Assembly: GCF_031344055.1 (NCBI RefSeq)
Contig: NZ_JADBEN010000003.1
Direction: 5' to 3' (one strand)
DNA length: 64,000 nt
From: Methylobacillus flagellatus_A
Lineage (GTDB): Bacteria > Pseudomonadota > Gammaproteobacteria > Burkholderiales > Methylophilaceae
Below the pieces are notes generated by a model that ran no database searches, had not been told where the DNA came from, and saw nothing but the letters and a program-made list of their open reading frames with translations. Below are positions 36,945-45,459 of the stretch, one piece after another. The first letter of the stretch is position 1; the number at the start of each line of letters is the position of its first letter. The position numbers and the translations under genes were made by a program.

Positions 36945-37922
36945 TTATTTGATAGCCGTGATGACCGTCAGCCAGGGCGTGTATTGCGTCATGACGACGG
37001 GGGTCGTATCCGCGAGCACTTTGAGGGTGTGGGCTGTGTCGTCGAGCGCGAATACGCCGGACACATGGACGTTGCCAACCGCTTCGTCGTTGAAGTAGAG
37101 ATGCCCGCGATGGTAGCGCTGCAATTCCTTCAGCAACAACGGCAGCGGCATGTCGTCCGCCACCAGCTTGAAGCGCGTCCAGGCGGTTTCGGCCTGGACG
37201 TCGGCCTGGGCCTTGGTGAGCGCCAGACCGCGCTGCAGGCGGGCCGACTCGCCAGGCTGCAGGGTCACGCACTCTGACTGCAAGCCGCAGGCCTCGACGC
37301 TGGACTCGATCACCGTGACCTGCGTCGCTTTCTTCTGCCGCCTGACGGCATATTGCGTGCCCAGCGCCCTTGCCGTACCTTCGGCGGTTTCGACGATGAA
37401 CGGCCGCTGCTTGTCCTTGGCCACGTCCACGAAAACCTTGCCTTGCAACAGTTCTATCCGGCGTTGCCCGTGACTGAAATCCACGTTCACCGCGCTATGA
37501 GTATCCAGCGTGATCCGGCTGCTGTCCGCCAGCTGGATCACGCGCTGCTCGCCGATGCCTGTGTTGTAATCCGCCCGCATGACCCGTGCAGACTGGGTCT
37601 GCGATGCCAATCCGGCCGCCACGGTAACCGCCAGCAGCGAAAGTATCCTGGTAGCCGTCTTCATGCGTTTGCCGCGGTGAGGTTTGAGCACGGCGTTCAA
37701 TGCGGCCTTGCCCGGCGCATCCTGCGCTTCGTCGAAGCGGGACCATAGCTTTTCCATGCGCGCATACGCCTCCGCATGCGTTGCGTCCTCCTGGCGCCAT
37801 TGCTCGAATTCCGCGCGCTCGGCCTCGGTGGCCTCTCCGGAGTGCACTTGCGCATGCCATTTGGCGGCTTGCTCAATGATGCCGGGGGCAATGTTGGTGG
37901 CAGGGCTTTGCATGTGCTTCAC
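36945..37922 (-). CDS. FecR-like anti-sigma regulator (module 1)
   Basis: A 325-residue protein: an N-terminal cytoplasmic sigma-binding part (AAKWHAQVHSGEATEAERAEFEQW, a DUF4880-type start), a single span near residues 90-106 (ILSLLAVTVAAGLASQTQS), then the periplasmic FecR domain (NTGIGEQRVIQLADSSRITLDTHS; GTARALGTQYAVR) and a C-terminal STN-like end. It would transmit the receptor signal to the partner sigma factor. GTG at 37922 overlaps the sigma stop by four bases. Confidence 0.88.
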   Translation of the reverse strand: MKHMQSPATNIAPGIIEQAAKWHAQVHSGEATEAERAEFEQWRQEDATHAEAYARMEKLWSRFDEAQDAPGKAALNAVLKPHRGKRMKTATRILSLLAVTVAAGLASQTQSARVMRADYNTGIGEQRVIQLADSSRITLDTHSAVNVDFSHGQRRIELLQGKVFVDVAKDKQRPFIVETAEGTARALGTQYAVRRQKKATQVTVIESSVEACGLQSECVTLQPGESARLQRGLALTKAQADVQAETAWTRFKLVADDMPLPLLLKELQRYHRGHLYFNDEAVGNVHVSGVFALDDTAHTLKVLADTTPVVMTQYTPWLTVITAIK

Positions 37923-38449
37923 GCACCCTCGCCATAGGCAATATCATGGCAATGCACCATGGCGAGGGCGATGTATTGCTTGACCATGCTGCTGGAAACC
38001 CCGAGCACCATGCCGATTTCAGGATAGGTGAGATTCTCGAGGCGGCTCAGCATGAAGGCCTGGCGCGGTTTTTCAGGCATGGTAGCCAACATGCCTGCAA
38101 TCAGGGTCAGGGTTTCAATGACTTCGAGATGCTGCTCGGGCGAGATGGAGCGGTTTTCCTCGCATGCCAGCGACAGTGCTTCGAGGTAGGCTTGCTCCAC
38201 CTTCTGCCGCCTGGCCTGGTCGATCAGCAGGCGGGTAGCAGTGGTGGTGAGATAGGCGCGAGGCGTTTTAAGGTCCGCTAGATCGACGCGGGACACCGAC
38301 AATAGGCGGCAGAACGTCTCCTGCGCCAAGTCTGCCGCCTGGTGATGGCACCCTAGCTTGTGCCGCAACCAGTTTTGCAGCCAGCCTTGATGGTCGAGGT
38401 ACAAGGTACGCAGGATCTCGGTGCGGGAAGGGGTGTTTGCCGAAGACAT
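37919..38449 (-). CDS. FecI-like ECF sigma factor (module 1)
   Basis: A 176-residue ECF sigma factor: sigma-2 region with WLQNWLRHKLGCHHQAADLAQETFCRLL and sigma-4 helix-turn-helix LENLTYPEIGMVLGVSSSMVKQYI. No sigma-1 or long linker, as in the FecI group. ATG at 38449 (MSSANTPSR) is preferred over TTG at 38470. It is translationally coupled to fecR and faces a Fur-like box just upstream, so it should be made when iron is low. Confidence 0.9.
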   Translation of the reverse strand: MSSANTPSRTEILRTLYLDHQGWLQNWLRHKLGCHHQAADLAQETFCRLLSVSRVDLADLKTPRAYLTTTATRLLIDQARRQKVEQAYLEALSLACEENRSISPEQHLEVIETLTLIAGMLATMPEKPRQAFMLSRLENLTYPEIGMVLGVSSSMVKQYIALAMVHCHDIAYGEGA

Positions 38450-38476
38450 GGCAGCGGGAACCACAGTCAATGAATG

Positions 38477-38495
38477 GAAATGGTTCTCATTTTAT
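38477..38495 (-). promoter_or_regulatory. Fur-box-like sequence before fecI 1
   Basis: The 19-mer GAAATGGTTCTCATTTTAT keeps the ATG..TCATT core of the Fur consensus with imperfect symmetry. It is 28-46 bases before the chosen sigma start. Only moderately supported. Confidence 0.4.
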
Positions 38496-38573
38496 TATCC
38501 TACCCCGGGATTTACAATAAAAACCACCATGCCTGCTCAACCGGCATGGTGGCGACGGCTCCCGGATCAACAC

Positions 38574-41009
38574 CTAGAAGGTGTATCTGGCCGTGATCCT
38601 GGCACTACGCGGTTCGCCGTAGACATCGGTCGGCCCCCATTCCACGCCATTGGCGATGCTGCGGTAATAATGCTTGTCCAGCAGGTTATTGATGTTCAAC
38701 TGCAGGTCGAGCTTCTGATTGACCTTGTAGCCTACGATCAAATCCAGGACAGCATAGGCCTTTTGTTCAATGTTAGCATCGGAACCAGCCTCGGCAGCCA
38801 GCTTATACATCCTGCCTTGCTGGTAAAGATTCGCGCCCAGTCTCCATTGATCAAGATCGCCGAGAAAATGGTACATGGTCGTCAGCTTGAACATATGCTC
38901 CGGTAATCGTGTGTCAACACGATCACCTTTTGCATAGACTTCATCCTTGATGTATTCAGTATTAGTATAGGTGTAGCCAGCCCCGACTTGCCAGTTCGGT
39001 CGAATCGCACCTTGCAACTCCATATCCACACCACGACTGCGTACCTTGCCCGCAGCCTCATAGCAGCTTGTACCCACCTGGCACTGGCTCACGTCTGCGA
39101 CTAAGCGCGGACGATTGTTCTCGTCTATCTGGAACAGTGCCACACTGGCATTGAGCGCCCCTTCAAAATATTCCCCTTTCAGGCCTATTTCGTAATTCTT
39201 GCCATCCCTCGGTTGGAGAATGCTGCCGTTCCTGGCGCGCTCGCTCTGCGGTAAGAAGATATCGGTAAAACTAGCATAGAAGGAATGCTGATCATTGATA
39301 TCGTAGATCACACCCGCATAGCGCGTGACATTGTGCGTAATCTTGTAATCCTCGGTCTCATTGCGAAAATCGTCGTAGTGGTACCAGTCGAGACGCGCAC
39401 CCAATATCACCTTGAGTTGATCCGCAAGATTGAAACGACCTGTGGCATACACAGCATCCTGACGTGTGCGGATATGGCTTGTACCGCTATAAGTTAATGT
39501 TGGCTTCGCCAGGCTACTACGAGTCCAGTTATATATATCGACAAAACTGCCAACATCTGGGTAATCATAGTTCCGCGTACTGGAGTCATACTGGTTGCGG
39601 TTAGCTCCTATCACCAACTCGTGCTTACGGCCAAATGCATCGACACTACCGTTCAGCACCAGATCATAACTGGAAGCCTTATTGCTTTGTTCCCCGCGCC
39701 ATGTCATGAACTGACGATTGACTGGCGTAGAAGAAGTGTCAGCCCACATATAACTGCCCAAACCATCTATGTTTGCCCAGAGATTGGTCACGTTGAACTT
39801 GAGTTTCCAGTCTTCGGAAAACTGGTGCTCCATAATCCCAAACACGCTATTGGTCTCCTGATCCAGATACTCCCAGCTGGATGCCAATGAAGTCGAGCGC
39901 TTGAGATTAAAATGACGGCCACTTTGATCCACTGGCAAACCTCCCCACCATGCGCCATTGGTCTTATCTTTTTGAGCAGAAAAGCCAACCGTCAGTGTGG
40001 TTTTTTCACTTAAGTCAGCCTCACCCACGGCATAAAACAAGCGATTGTCATAACTCTGCCCCTCACGAAAACTGCCAGAATCTTGCATAGAGGCAACCAC
40101 TCGCCCACGCATTGAGCCAGTTTCATTCAACGACCCGCCGACATCGAAAATGCTACCGTAGTTATCCCAGCTACCAGCATAAGCAGTAACAGAACCTTGA
40201 AATTCCTTGGTAGGCCGTTTACGTACCATATTAACCGCCGCCGAAGGATTACCAGCACCTTGCGTCAGACCAGTTGAACCACGCACGATCTCAACTCGGT
40301 CATACATCGCAAGGTTAGACTGTGAGTTTGGGATATAGGATGACCACGGCATCAGTGCCCCATCATGCATGACAGTGCTAATGCCAAATCCACGTGCCAT
40401 GAACAAAGGACGGCCTTGCCCATCAGAACCACTCAAGAAAATGCCGGGCGTGCTTTTGACTGCATCGGTAATGTTGAGCATGCCCTGATCGTCCATACGC
40501 TGGCGCGTGATCACGGTCACTGATTGTGGCGTTTCGCGCAGAGACAGCGGCAGCCGTGTTGCGGTGCTCATTGTCTGCGTGGTATACGAGCGGGTGCCCT
40601 CGGTCGTACCGTCAGTCAAGACCGTGCTTTTCACCGCCACTTCCGGCAAGGCGTTTTCCTGCACTGCGCTATTGAGCTGTGCGCTCGCACGGATGACGAA
40701 GCCGCCGGCCTCGTTGGCAATCGCTTGCAGGCCGGTCCCCACCAGCGCCTGCTCTATGGCCTGGCGCGGCGTGTAGTTTCCTCGCACCGTACTGCCGCGT
40801 TTGCCTTCAACCAATTTTGGCTCGGCGACGATGTTCTGGCCGCTGACAACGGCAATCTGGCTCAATACGTCCGCCAGGCCGGCCGCCGCAATGTCGTATT
40901 GCACGGCAGCGGCTTGCGAGGCTGGCTCGGCCGCGAATGCCAGCATAAGCGGGGAGATTGAGGAAATGGCCAATGCCAGGAGGCAAGGCCGGAAAACTGT
41001 GGACTGCAT
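38574..41009 (-). CDS. TonB-dependent siderophore receptor with STN domain (module 2)
   Basis: An 811-residue receptor with signal peptide (ending LMLAFAAEP), STN domain (about 38-115: QYDIAAAGLADVLSQIAVVSG to GLQAIANEAGGFVI), TonB box EVAVKS, plug with RETPQSVTVITRQRMDDQG, and barrel ending ITARYTF. The plug and barrel are clearly related to receptor 1 but share no long identity. Partner sigma and FecR lie upstream at 41211-42709. A repeat element occupies the gap to fecR. Confidence 0.92.
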   Translation of the reverse strand: MQSTVFRPCLLALAISSISPLMLAFAAEPASQAAAVQYDIAAAGLADVLSQIAVVSGQNIVAEPKLVEGKRGSTVRGNYTPRQAIEQALVGTGLQAIANEAGGFVIRASAQLNSAVQENALPEVAVKSTVLTDGTTEGTRSYTTQTMSTATRLPLSLRETPQSVTVITRQRMDDQGMLNITDAVKSTPGIFLSGSDGQGRPLFMARGFGISTVMHDGALMPWSSYIPNSQSNLAMYDRVEIVRGSTGLTQGAGNPSAAVNMVRKRPTKEFQGSVTAYAGSWDNYGSIFDVGGSLNETGSMRGRVVASMQDSGSFREGQSYDNRLFYAVGEADLSEKTTLTVGFSAQKDKTNGAWWGGLPVDQSGRHFNLKRSTSLASSWEYLDQETNSVFGIMEHQFSEDWKLKFNVTNLWANIDGLGSYMWADTSSTPVNRQFMTWRGEQSNKASSYDLVLNGSVDAFGRKHELVIGANRNQYDSSTRNYDYPDVGSFVDIYNWTRSSLAKPTLTYSGTSHIRTRQDAVYATGRFNLADQLKVILGARLDWYHYDDFRNETEDYKITHNVTRYAGVIYDINDQHSFYASFTDIFLPQSERARNGSILQPRDGKNYEIGLKGEYFEGALNASVALFQIDENNRPRLVADVSQCQVGTSCYEAAGKVRSRGVDMELQGAIRPNWQVGAGYTYTNTEYIKDEVYAKGDRVDTRLPEHMFKLTTMYHFLGDLDQWRLGANLYQQGRMYKLAAEAGSDANIEQKAYAVLDLIVGYKVNQKLDLQLNINNLLDKHYYRSIANGVEWGPTDVYGEPRSARITARYTF

Positions 41010-41097
41010 TGAGTTGCTCCCTGAGTGTTATCGAAGGTTTCTACTTCCTTGTCCAACAACCCCGGGAAAACCCCTCAACTTTTTCTGAACATTTTGC

Positions 41098-41214
41098 TAA
41101 GAATTTGCCAACAAATTCAGCGAAACGATTCCGGCTAGCACTCTGCCGCAGGCAGTACAAGTGGTACGACAAGGCAGAGCAACAACGACAGAGGAATTTT
41201 GTGGGCAGTTCTAA
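41098..41214 (+). repeat. Dispersed palindromic repeat, copy C
   Basis: Arms ACAAATTC (41111-41118) and GAATTTTGT (41194-41202) pair, with outer arms AAGAATTTGCC and GGCAGTTCTAA. The core CTCTGCCG...GGCAGTAC...GGTACGACAAGGCAGAG matches copy B. Where copy B has ACAAAACCC/GGGTTTTGT, this copy has TTC/GAA, so both arms changed together. The right end supplies the fecR TAG stop (41211-41213). It stands between fecR and the receptor gene, where a receptor promoter would be expected. Confidence 0.8.
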
Positions 41215-42194
41215 ACCAGGTCGATCATGGTCAGCAGGTTGCCGTACCGACGAATGCTGACCGGCAGGATGGCCTGCAATGCATGCATGGCCTGCCCGAC
41301 GTCATCCAGCTGGAACATGCCGAACACGCGCAAGCCCGCGGCGCGCGGCGCAAGCCTGATCCAGCCTGTATGGTAGGCGCGCAGGCTCTCCACCACTTCT
41401 TCCAGGCTCTGGTCGCGCACATCCAGCAGGCCGTGTTCCCACGCCATGCTGGCGTTCACATTGGCCGGCTTCAACGTCAGGGCGTGTTGATCGAACCAGG
41501 CCGCCATAGCCTCGCCTGAGGTCAATACGGCTTGGCGGTAATGCAGCGGCGCGACCACCAGCGATTGCTGCTGCACCATGGCATAACTTTGCCCGCCGGA
41601 GATTCCTGCCAGCATGCGGCACCCGCCGGTAGCATGCACCACGCCATGCACGGTGCGCAACAGCAAAGGCCGCAAGGCGTCCGGCGACACATCGACGATA
41701 CAGGTGCCCTGATGCAAGGTGAGCACGCGTTGCTTCTCGGAAAAATCAATGTCGAGCGCGGAGCGCGCATTGAGCTGTACCCGGGTGCCATCGGCGAGGG
41801 CAATATCCTTGCGCTCGCCGGTAGGCGTGACATGGTCCGACGTGATGTGGGTGAGGGGGGTGACCCGGTTGGTCAGATATGCCGTGCCCAAGCCGAGCGC
41901 CACGACGGCAACGCCGCCTTTCATGAAATGGCGGCGCTCTGCGGAGACATGGCCTGCCAATGCCTGGCGCACCGCATTCGCATGTCCCGCCTGCCGGTTC
42001 GTTAGGTGGTGGACCTGCTCGAAACCTGTCATGCTCTGGGCAAGCTGCTGCCATGCCGCCTGATGATGGGTGTCGGCATCCAGCCATGACTGGAATTGCG
42101 TGCTCACCTCGTCGCTCACGGCGCCCGAACTCAGCTTGACCAGCCAGTCGACGGCGGCCTCAATCGCTTCACGGGACAAGGCTTGTTGGTTCAT
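41211..42194 (-). CDS. FecR-like anti-sigma regulator (module 2, divergent)
   Basis: A 327-residue protein with the N-terminal sigma-binding type start (EAAVDWLVKLSSGAVSDEVSTQFQSWL), a span near residue 90-110 (FMKGGVAVVALGLGTAYL) and a FecR domain (GERKDIALADGTRVQLNARSALDID). The usual GTxFxVR segment is replaced by TGGCRMLAGISGG, and the C-terminus ends LLTMIDLV, so it is more divergent than the other two FecR proteins. It overlaps the sigma gene by four bases. Confidence 0.85.
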   Translation of the reverse strand: MNQQALSREAIEAAVDWLVKLSSGAVSDEVSTQFQSWLDADTHHQAAWQQLAQSMTGFEQVHHLTNRQAGHANAVRQALAGHVSAERRHFMKGGVAVVALGLGTAYLTNRVTPLTHITSDHVTPTGERKDIALADGTRVQLNARSALDIDFSEKQRVLTLHQGTCIVDVSPDALRPLLLRTVHGVVHATGGCRMLAGISGGQSYAMVQQQSLVVAPLHYRQAVLTSGEAMAAWFDQHALTLKPANVNASMAWEHGLLDVRDQSLEEVVESLRAYHTGWIRLAPRAAGLRVFGMFQLDDVGQAMHALQAILPVSIRRYGNLLTMIDLV

Positions 42195-42709
42195 AACCTG
42201 CCCTCAAGACGCGCCAGGTGACAATGCATGATGGCCTGCTTCATATAGCGCTCAATGGTCGCGACAGAGAGATTCATTTCTTTCGCGATCGCCACATAGG
42301 TCAGGCCTTCCAGGCGGTTGAGCAGGAACGCCTGCTTCACTTTGCCTGGCAAGCCTTCAAGCTGGCGGTCTATGATGAGGATGGCTTCCTTGAGCAAGGC
42401 ATATTCCTCCTGTGAAAGGCCGAACTCTTCCGGCATCTGCGCCAGGGCTTCGAGATAGGCCTGTTCCAGCTCGCGCCGCCGCCAGAAATTGTACAGTTCG
42501 CGCTTGGCCACCACCGTGAGGAAGGCGCGGGGTTCGCGTACATCCTCCAGCTGCGGCGCCTTGAACAAGCGCACGAACGCCTCCTGGGCTAGATCATCGG
42601 CCTGCGCCGCGCCCTCAAGCTTGCGTCTCAGCCAACCGACCAGCCAGCCATGGTGATTGCGATACCATTCGGCTAACAAGTGGTGCCGAGATGCTGAATT
42701 GTTAGCCAT
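42191..42709 (-). CDS. FecI-like ECF sigma factor (module 2)
   Basis: A 172-residue ECF sigma factor starting MANNSASRHHLLAEWYRNHHG, with sigma-2 (GWLRRKLEGAAQADDLAQEAFVRLF), an extended middle and a sigma-4 helix-turn-helix (LEGLTYVAIAKEMNLSVATIERYM). The ATG at 42709 is chosen for its AGG-containing leader and fit to family length; the frame is open for 37 codons upstream without similarity. A Fur-like box lies 117 bases upstream. Confidence 0.9.
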   Translation of the reverse strand: MANNSASRHHLLAEWYRNHHGWLVGWLRRKLEGAAQADDLAQEAFVRLFKAPQLEDVREPRAFLTVVAKRELYNFWRRRELEQAYLEALAQMPEEFGLSQEEYALLKEAILIIDRQLEGLPGKVKQAFLLNRLEGLTYVAIAKEMNLSVATIERYMKQAIMHCHLARLEGRL

Positions 42710-42825
42710 AACCTGCCGACCCAGTATCATAAAAAGAAGGCCAGCAGGAACTGCTAGCCTTGTGAGAGTACATTTTTGGCGGAGAAAGTTAGAGTGCCAA
42801 GAATGTATGATGCCTATCATGGTTT

Positions 42826-42842
42826 AAATGAAAATCATTGTC
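42826..42842. promoter_or_regulatory. Fur box between fecI 2 and a candidate small RNA
   Basis: AAATGAAAATCATTGTC keeps most of the AATGATAATCATTATC half-site core. It is well placed both for repression of the minus-strand sigma gene (start 42709) and, lying just upstream of TTGCAA at 42851, for a plus-strand transcript into the gene-free 42.85-43.02 kb interval. Confidence 0.6.
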
Positions 42843-42884
42843 AACAACATTTGCAATAGGGATTTAGCGGATTATAGCCATCTG

Positions 42885-43022
42885 TCATCAAACCGTCATG
42901 CAGGTACCACTTAACCATCACATAAGCAGGCTAGGATAGGTCGCGTAGCTTGGTCATATCATCCATTCCCCCCGAAGATTGCGATTATCCCTGGCTACCG
43001 CCCTGACTTGTCAGGGCTTTTA
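42885..43022 (+). ncRNA. Candidate Fur-linked small RNA
   Basis: The 42710-43092 interval has no credible gene. On the plus strand a promoter-like TTGCAA (42851-42856), 16-base spacer and TATAGC (42873-42878) follow the Fur box. An intrinsic terminator, GCCCTGA (43000-43006) pairing with TCAGGGC (43011-43017) over CTTG and followed by TTTTAT, ends about 140 bases later. No open frame with a ribosome site fits in between. The run CCATTCCCCCCG near 42963-42974 is an unpaired, C-rich stretch that could pair with Shine-Dalgarno sequences. Everything here is inference from signals. Confidence 0.35.
43000..43022 (+). terminator. Plus-strand terminator without an upstream protein gene
   Basis: A perfect 7-bp stem GCCCTGA/TCAGGGC with a four-base loop, then TTTTAT. 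No plus-strand protein gene lies within 10 kb upstream, which is why a small RNA is proposed. Confidence 0.7.
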
Positions 43023-43036
43023 TCTTAAAGGCAGGC

Positions 43037-43070
43037 AAAAAAACGGCAACCTCTCGAGGTTGCCGTTTTT
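43037..43070. terminator. Strong bidirectional terminator
   Basis: CGGCAACCTC (43044-43053) pairs with GAGGTTGCCG (43056-43065), flanked by seven A and five T residues. On the minus strand it follows the PEP-CTERM gene stop by 23 bases. Confidence 0.9.
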
Positions 43071-43092
43071 ACTTCAGACCTCAGCTTTTGGC

Positions 43093-43743
43093 TTAGGCTT
43101 GCTGCTTGCGACGCGCGGCAAAGCCTACGAAAGCCAGGCCAGCCAGCAACAGGGCATATTCGGAAGGCTCTGGAACTGCCGCAACCACTTGGTCGAGCTG
43201 GAATGCGAAGGAGTTGGCATGCGCCTCTGTGGAGAATGTCACCTTGATGGCATCAATGCCGGTCACGCTGCTCAGATCCCAAGAGAAATACTTGTAAGCG
43301 TCTGCTTGCGCGTTGTCATCGACCAAGGCTGCCAGGTAATCGACACCGTCAATCGTATAGCTCAGGGAAACATCATACAGGCCCTTGCCGGTGCCGCCTG
43401 CCGCGCTATGGCTCTGGAACACGACGGAAGTCAGGCTGTCTGCCACCGTGAAATCTGTCAGGGTGAAGGTGGAGAAAGCACCTGCGTACTCGTACAAACC
43501 GCCACCTGCAGGATATGCAGTGCCTGCGATACGTGTGAAGACGGCATCGCCAGAACCCGCGACATTGGCGCTATAGCCAGCCACGATTTCAGCCTCGGTC
43601 AATGGACGGTACAACTGGTTCCAGCCATTGAACTCGGCAGAATCCGCAACATCGACAAACGGCGCTGCTGTGTCGTTCGCTTGCGCGACAGAGGCCATCA
43701 TGGTCACTGCCAGTGCTGCTGAACCTACTAGATACTTGATCAT
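43093..43743 (-). CDS. PEP-CTERM exported protein under a Fur box
   Basis: A 216-residue secreted protein: signal peptide (ending ASVAQA), a beta-rich Gly/Ala/Thr-rich mature domain without recognised family, and a C-terminal sorting tail VPEPSEYALLLAGLAFVGFAARRKQQA-type (PEP motif, hydrophobic segment, basic end) handled by an exosortase. It should therefore be released or anchored outside the cell. A perfect Fur palindrome lies 65-83 bases upstream, and it lies between two FecIR modules, suggesting an extracellular role in iron limitation. Whether it binds iron, haem or a siderophore cannot be seen. Confidence 0.8.
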   Translation of the reverse strand: MIKYLVGSAALAVTMMASVAQANDTAAPFVDVADSAEFNGWNQLYRPLTEAEIVAGYSANVAGSGDAVFTRIAGTAYPAGGGLYEYAGAFSTFTLTDFTVADSLTSVVFQSHSAAGGTGKGLYDVSLSYTIDGVDYLAALVDDNAQADAYKYFSWDLSSVTGIDAIKVTFSTEAHANSFAFQLDQVVAAVPEPSEYALLLAGLAFVGFAARRKQQA

Positions 43744-43807
43744 ATTGAATTCCCCTTAGTGTGGCAGCGACTATGAGCGTAACTGCCGTGAGTTAATTAG
43801 GAACAAT

Positions 43808-43826
43808 AATGATAATTCTTATCATT
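43808..43826. promoter_or_regulatory. Perfect Fur box before the PEP-CTERM gene
   Basis: AATGATAA (43808-43815) and TTATCATT (43819-43826) are perfectly complementary around TTC, the classic Fur palindrome. The 43744-44095 interval otherwise shows only AT-rich promoter-type sequence; a 72-codon plus-strand frame there has no supporting signals. Confidence 0.85.
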
Positions 43827-44095
43827 TATTTATGTCAATTAAAGCTTACACCAAAAATCAATATAACCAAATATCTTCCACCCGATGGCAAACTTATCGC
43901 ACCAGAGGGTAGAAGATTTTGCAGGACTCGATGGATTGCCGCGCACGGTCAGCATGACACTTTGTGGCACGCCATAAAGAATCATGACGTGGATTATGAT
44001 CAGCCTGCAAGCGCGGAGCTTTGTTAATAAAACGATTTCTCACTTTATGCCCTTACTGCCCATTCGCACAAGCGGCGTTTAACTTAATATGCAGC

Positions 44096-44269
44096 TCATC
44101 GCTTCGGCCGTAGCCAATAATGCCAGATCACGATAATCGGCACCGCCAGGCTGGCCCAGGCCAGCCAATGCCAGATGCCGACGCCCAGCAAGGCCGACAG
44201 CAGGCCTAAGGTCGTGAGGACCGCCAGCAGGATCGGCCAGCCCCATATGTCGGTAAAACGCTTGTTCAT
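44096..44269 (-). CDS. Short membrane protein after the PepSY gene (57 residues)
   Basis: The frame from ATG at 44269 to TGA gives MNKRFTDIWGWPILLAVLTT and then two hydrophobic segments with GVGIWHWLAWASLAVPIIVIWHY and a basic end RPKR. It has no long overlapping rival frame and is 29 bases after the PepSY stop on the same strand, so it probably closes the receptor 3-PepSY operon. Similar small Trp-rich membrane proteins next to PepSY genes are recalled, but no name can be given. Confidence 0.75.
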   Translation of the reverse strand: MNKRFTDIWGWPILLAVLTTLGLLSALLGVGIWHWLAWASLAVPIIVIWHYWLRPKR

Positions 44270-44298
44270 ATCCTGGTTTCCCCAAAGCCGGTCATGAT

Positions 44299-45432
44299 TT
44301 AGGCACGGGCCGCATGGTGCTGCTCCAGCTCCGTCAGGCGCTTTTCCGTCTGCTTGCGGCGCTTGATCCAGAGATAGAGGCCGCTGCCGAGCACCACGAT
44401 AGTGACCAGGTCCAGCAGGGCCCAGATCACCTTCAATGGCAAGCCGCCGTAATCGCCGAAATGCAATGGCTGGGACAGCAGCAACGTTTTCACGTACCAG
44501 GGCATCTCGCGCGCATCCGTCAATTCGGTGGTTTGGGCATCCACCAGCGCCGGCTTGAGCAGGCGCGAGGTCACGGGCGTATTGCCCTTCATGAACACGG
44601 TGTAATGGTGCTGGCTGGAAAACATGCTGCCCGGGAAGGCGACAAAACTCACGTGCATGTCGGGAATCGCCAGTTTTGCGGTATCGATCGACGCCTGCAA
44701 GGAGCCGAATGTTGTGGGCACCGGCAAATCCTTGTACGGTGCGGTCATTTCCGCCATCTGGTCACTTTGCCAGATAAAAATCACGATCTGGCTCAGGGTG
44801 TTGATAGTGCCGGTCAACCCGACCACCAACGCCCAAACCAGCGTGGCAACGCCCAGCAGATTGTGGATGTCCAGCCATTTCAGGCGCGCCTGCTTTTCGC
44901 GCCTGATGGTGCCGAAATCCAGCCGTCGCATGAAAGGGTGGTACAAGACGATGCCGGAAACGATCGCAACCGCGAACAACAGCCCCATGAAACCGAGGAA
45001 CAGCATGCCGGGGAGGCCGGCGAACATGTCGACGTGCAGCTTGAACATCACATACATGAACCCACGGTCGGGCGGTGGTTCGTCCAATATCTGGGCGGTA
45101 CGGCTGTCGATCAATACGATCTTGCCGGCATCGGGCGGCGCATCCATGGATTCCGCCATCGAGACCAATGTCACATGCGGATGCTCATCCTGCTCCCAGA
45201 ACATGAAGCGGATGACGTCGCCCGGGCGCTGCTTGTGCGCAGCCTCCGCCACCTTGTCCAGGCTGGCATAGGGCGTATCCTCAGGCATGGGCGGAGCTTC
45301 CACCACGCCGGAAAGGTGCTCGATCTCCTCATGGAATATCAATGGCAGCCCGGTAATGCACAGCATCAGCAAAAATGCCGTGCATGCCAGGCTGGTCCAT
45401 TTATGTACGAGATACCACTTTCTGATGCTCAT
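44299..45432 (-). CDS. PepSY-associated membrane protein (module 3)
   Basis: A 377-residue PepSY_TM-family protein: first span MSIRKWYLVHKWTSLACTAF with the VHKWTSL motif, periplasmic middle, further spans with WLDIHNLLGVATLVWALVVGLTG and a cytoplasmic basic C-terminus. The conserved His in VHKW and DIHN probably bind haem b, as in siderophore reductases. It lies 27 bases downstream of the receptor 3 stop, which points to reduction of iron delivered by that receptor. Confidence 0.85.
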   Translation of the reverse strand: MSIRKWYLVHKWTSLACTAFLLMLCITGLPLIFHEEIEHLSGVVEAPPMPEDTPYASLDKVAEAAHKQRPGDVIRFMFWEQDEHPHVTLVSMAESMDAPPDAGKIVLIDSRTAQILDEPPPDRGFMYVMFKLHVDMFAGLPGMLFLGFMGLLFAVAIVSGIVLYHPFMRRLDFGTIRREKQARLKWLDIHNLLGVATLVWALVVGLTGTINTLSQIVIFIWQSDQMAEMTAPYKDLPVPTTFGSLQASIDTAKLAIPDMHVSFVAFPGSMFSSQHHYTVFMKGNTPVTSRLLKPALVDAQTTELTDAREMPWYVKTLLLSQPLHFGDYGGLPLKVIWALLDLVTIVVLGSGLYLWIKRRKQTEKRLTELEQHHAARA

Positions 45433-45459
45433 CCTGTTCCTTTTGCCCAGATTATCCTG

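Noticed and set aside
43809..44027. 72-codon plus-strand frame
   Set aside because: It lies within the AT-rich Fur-box region and has no ribosome site or family similarity.
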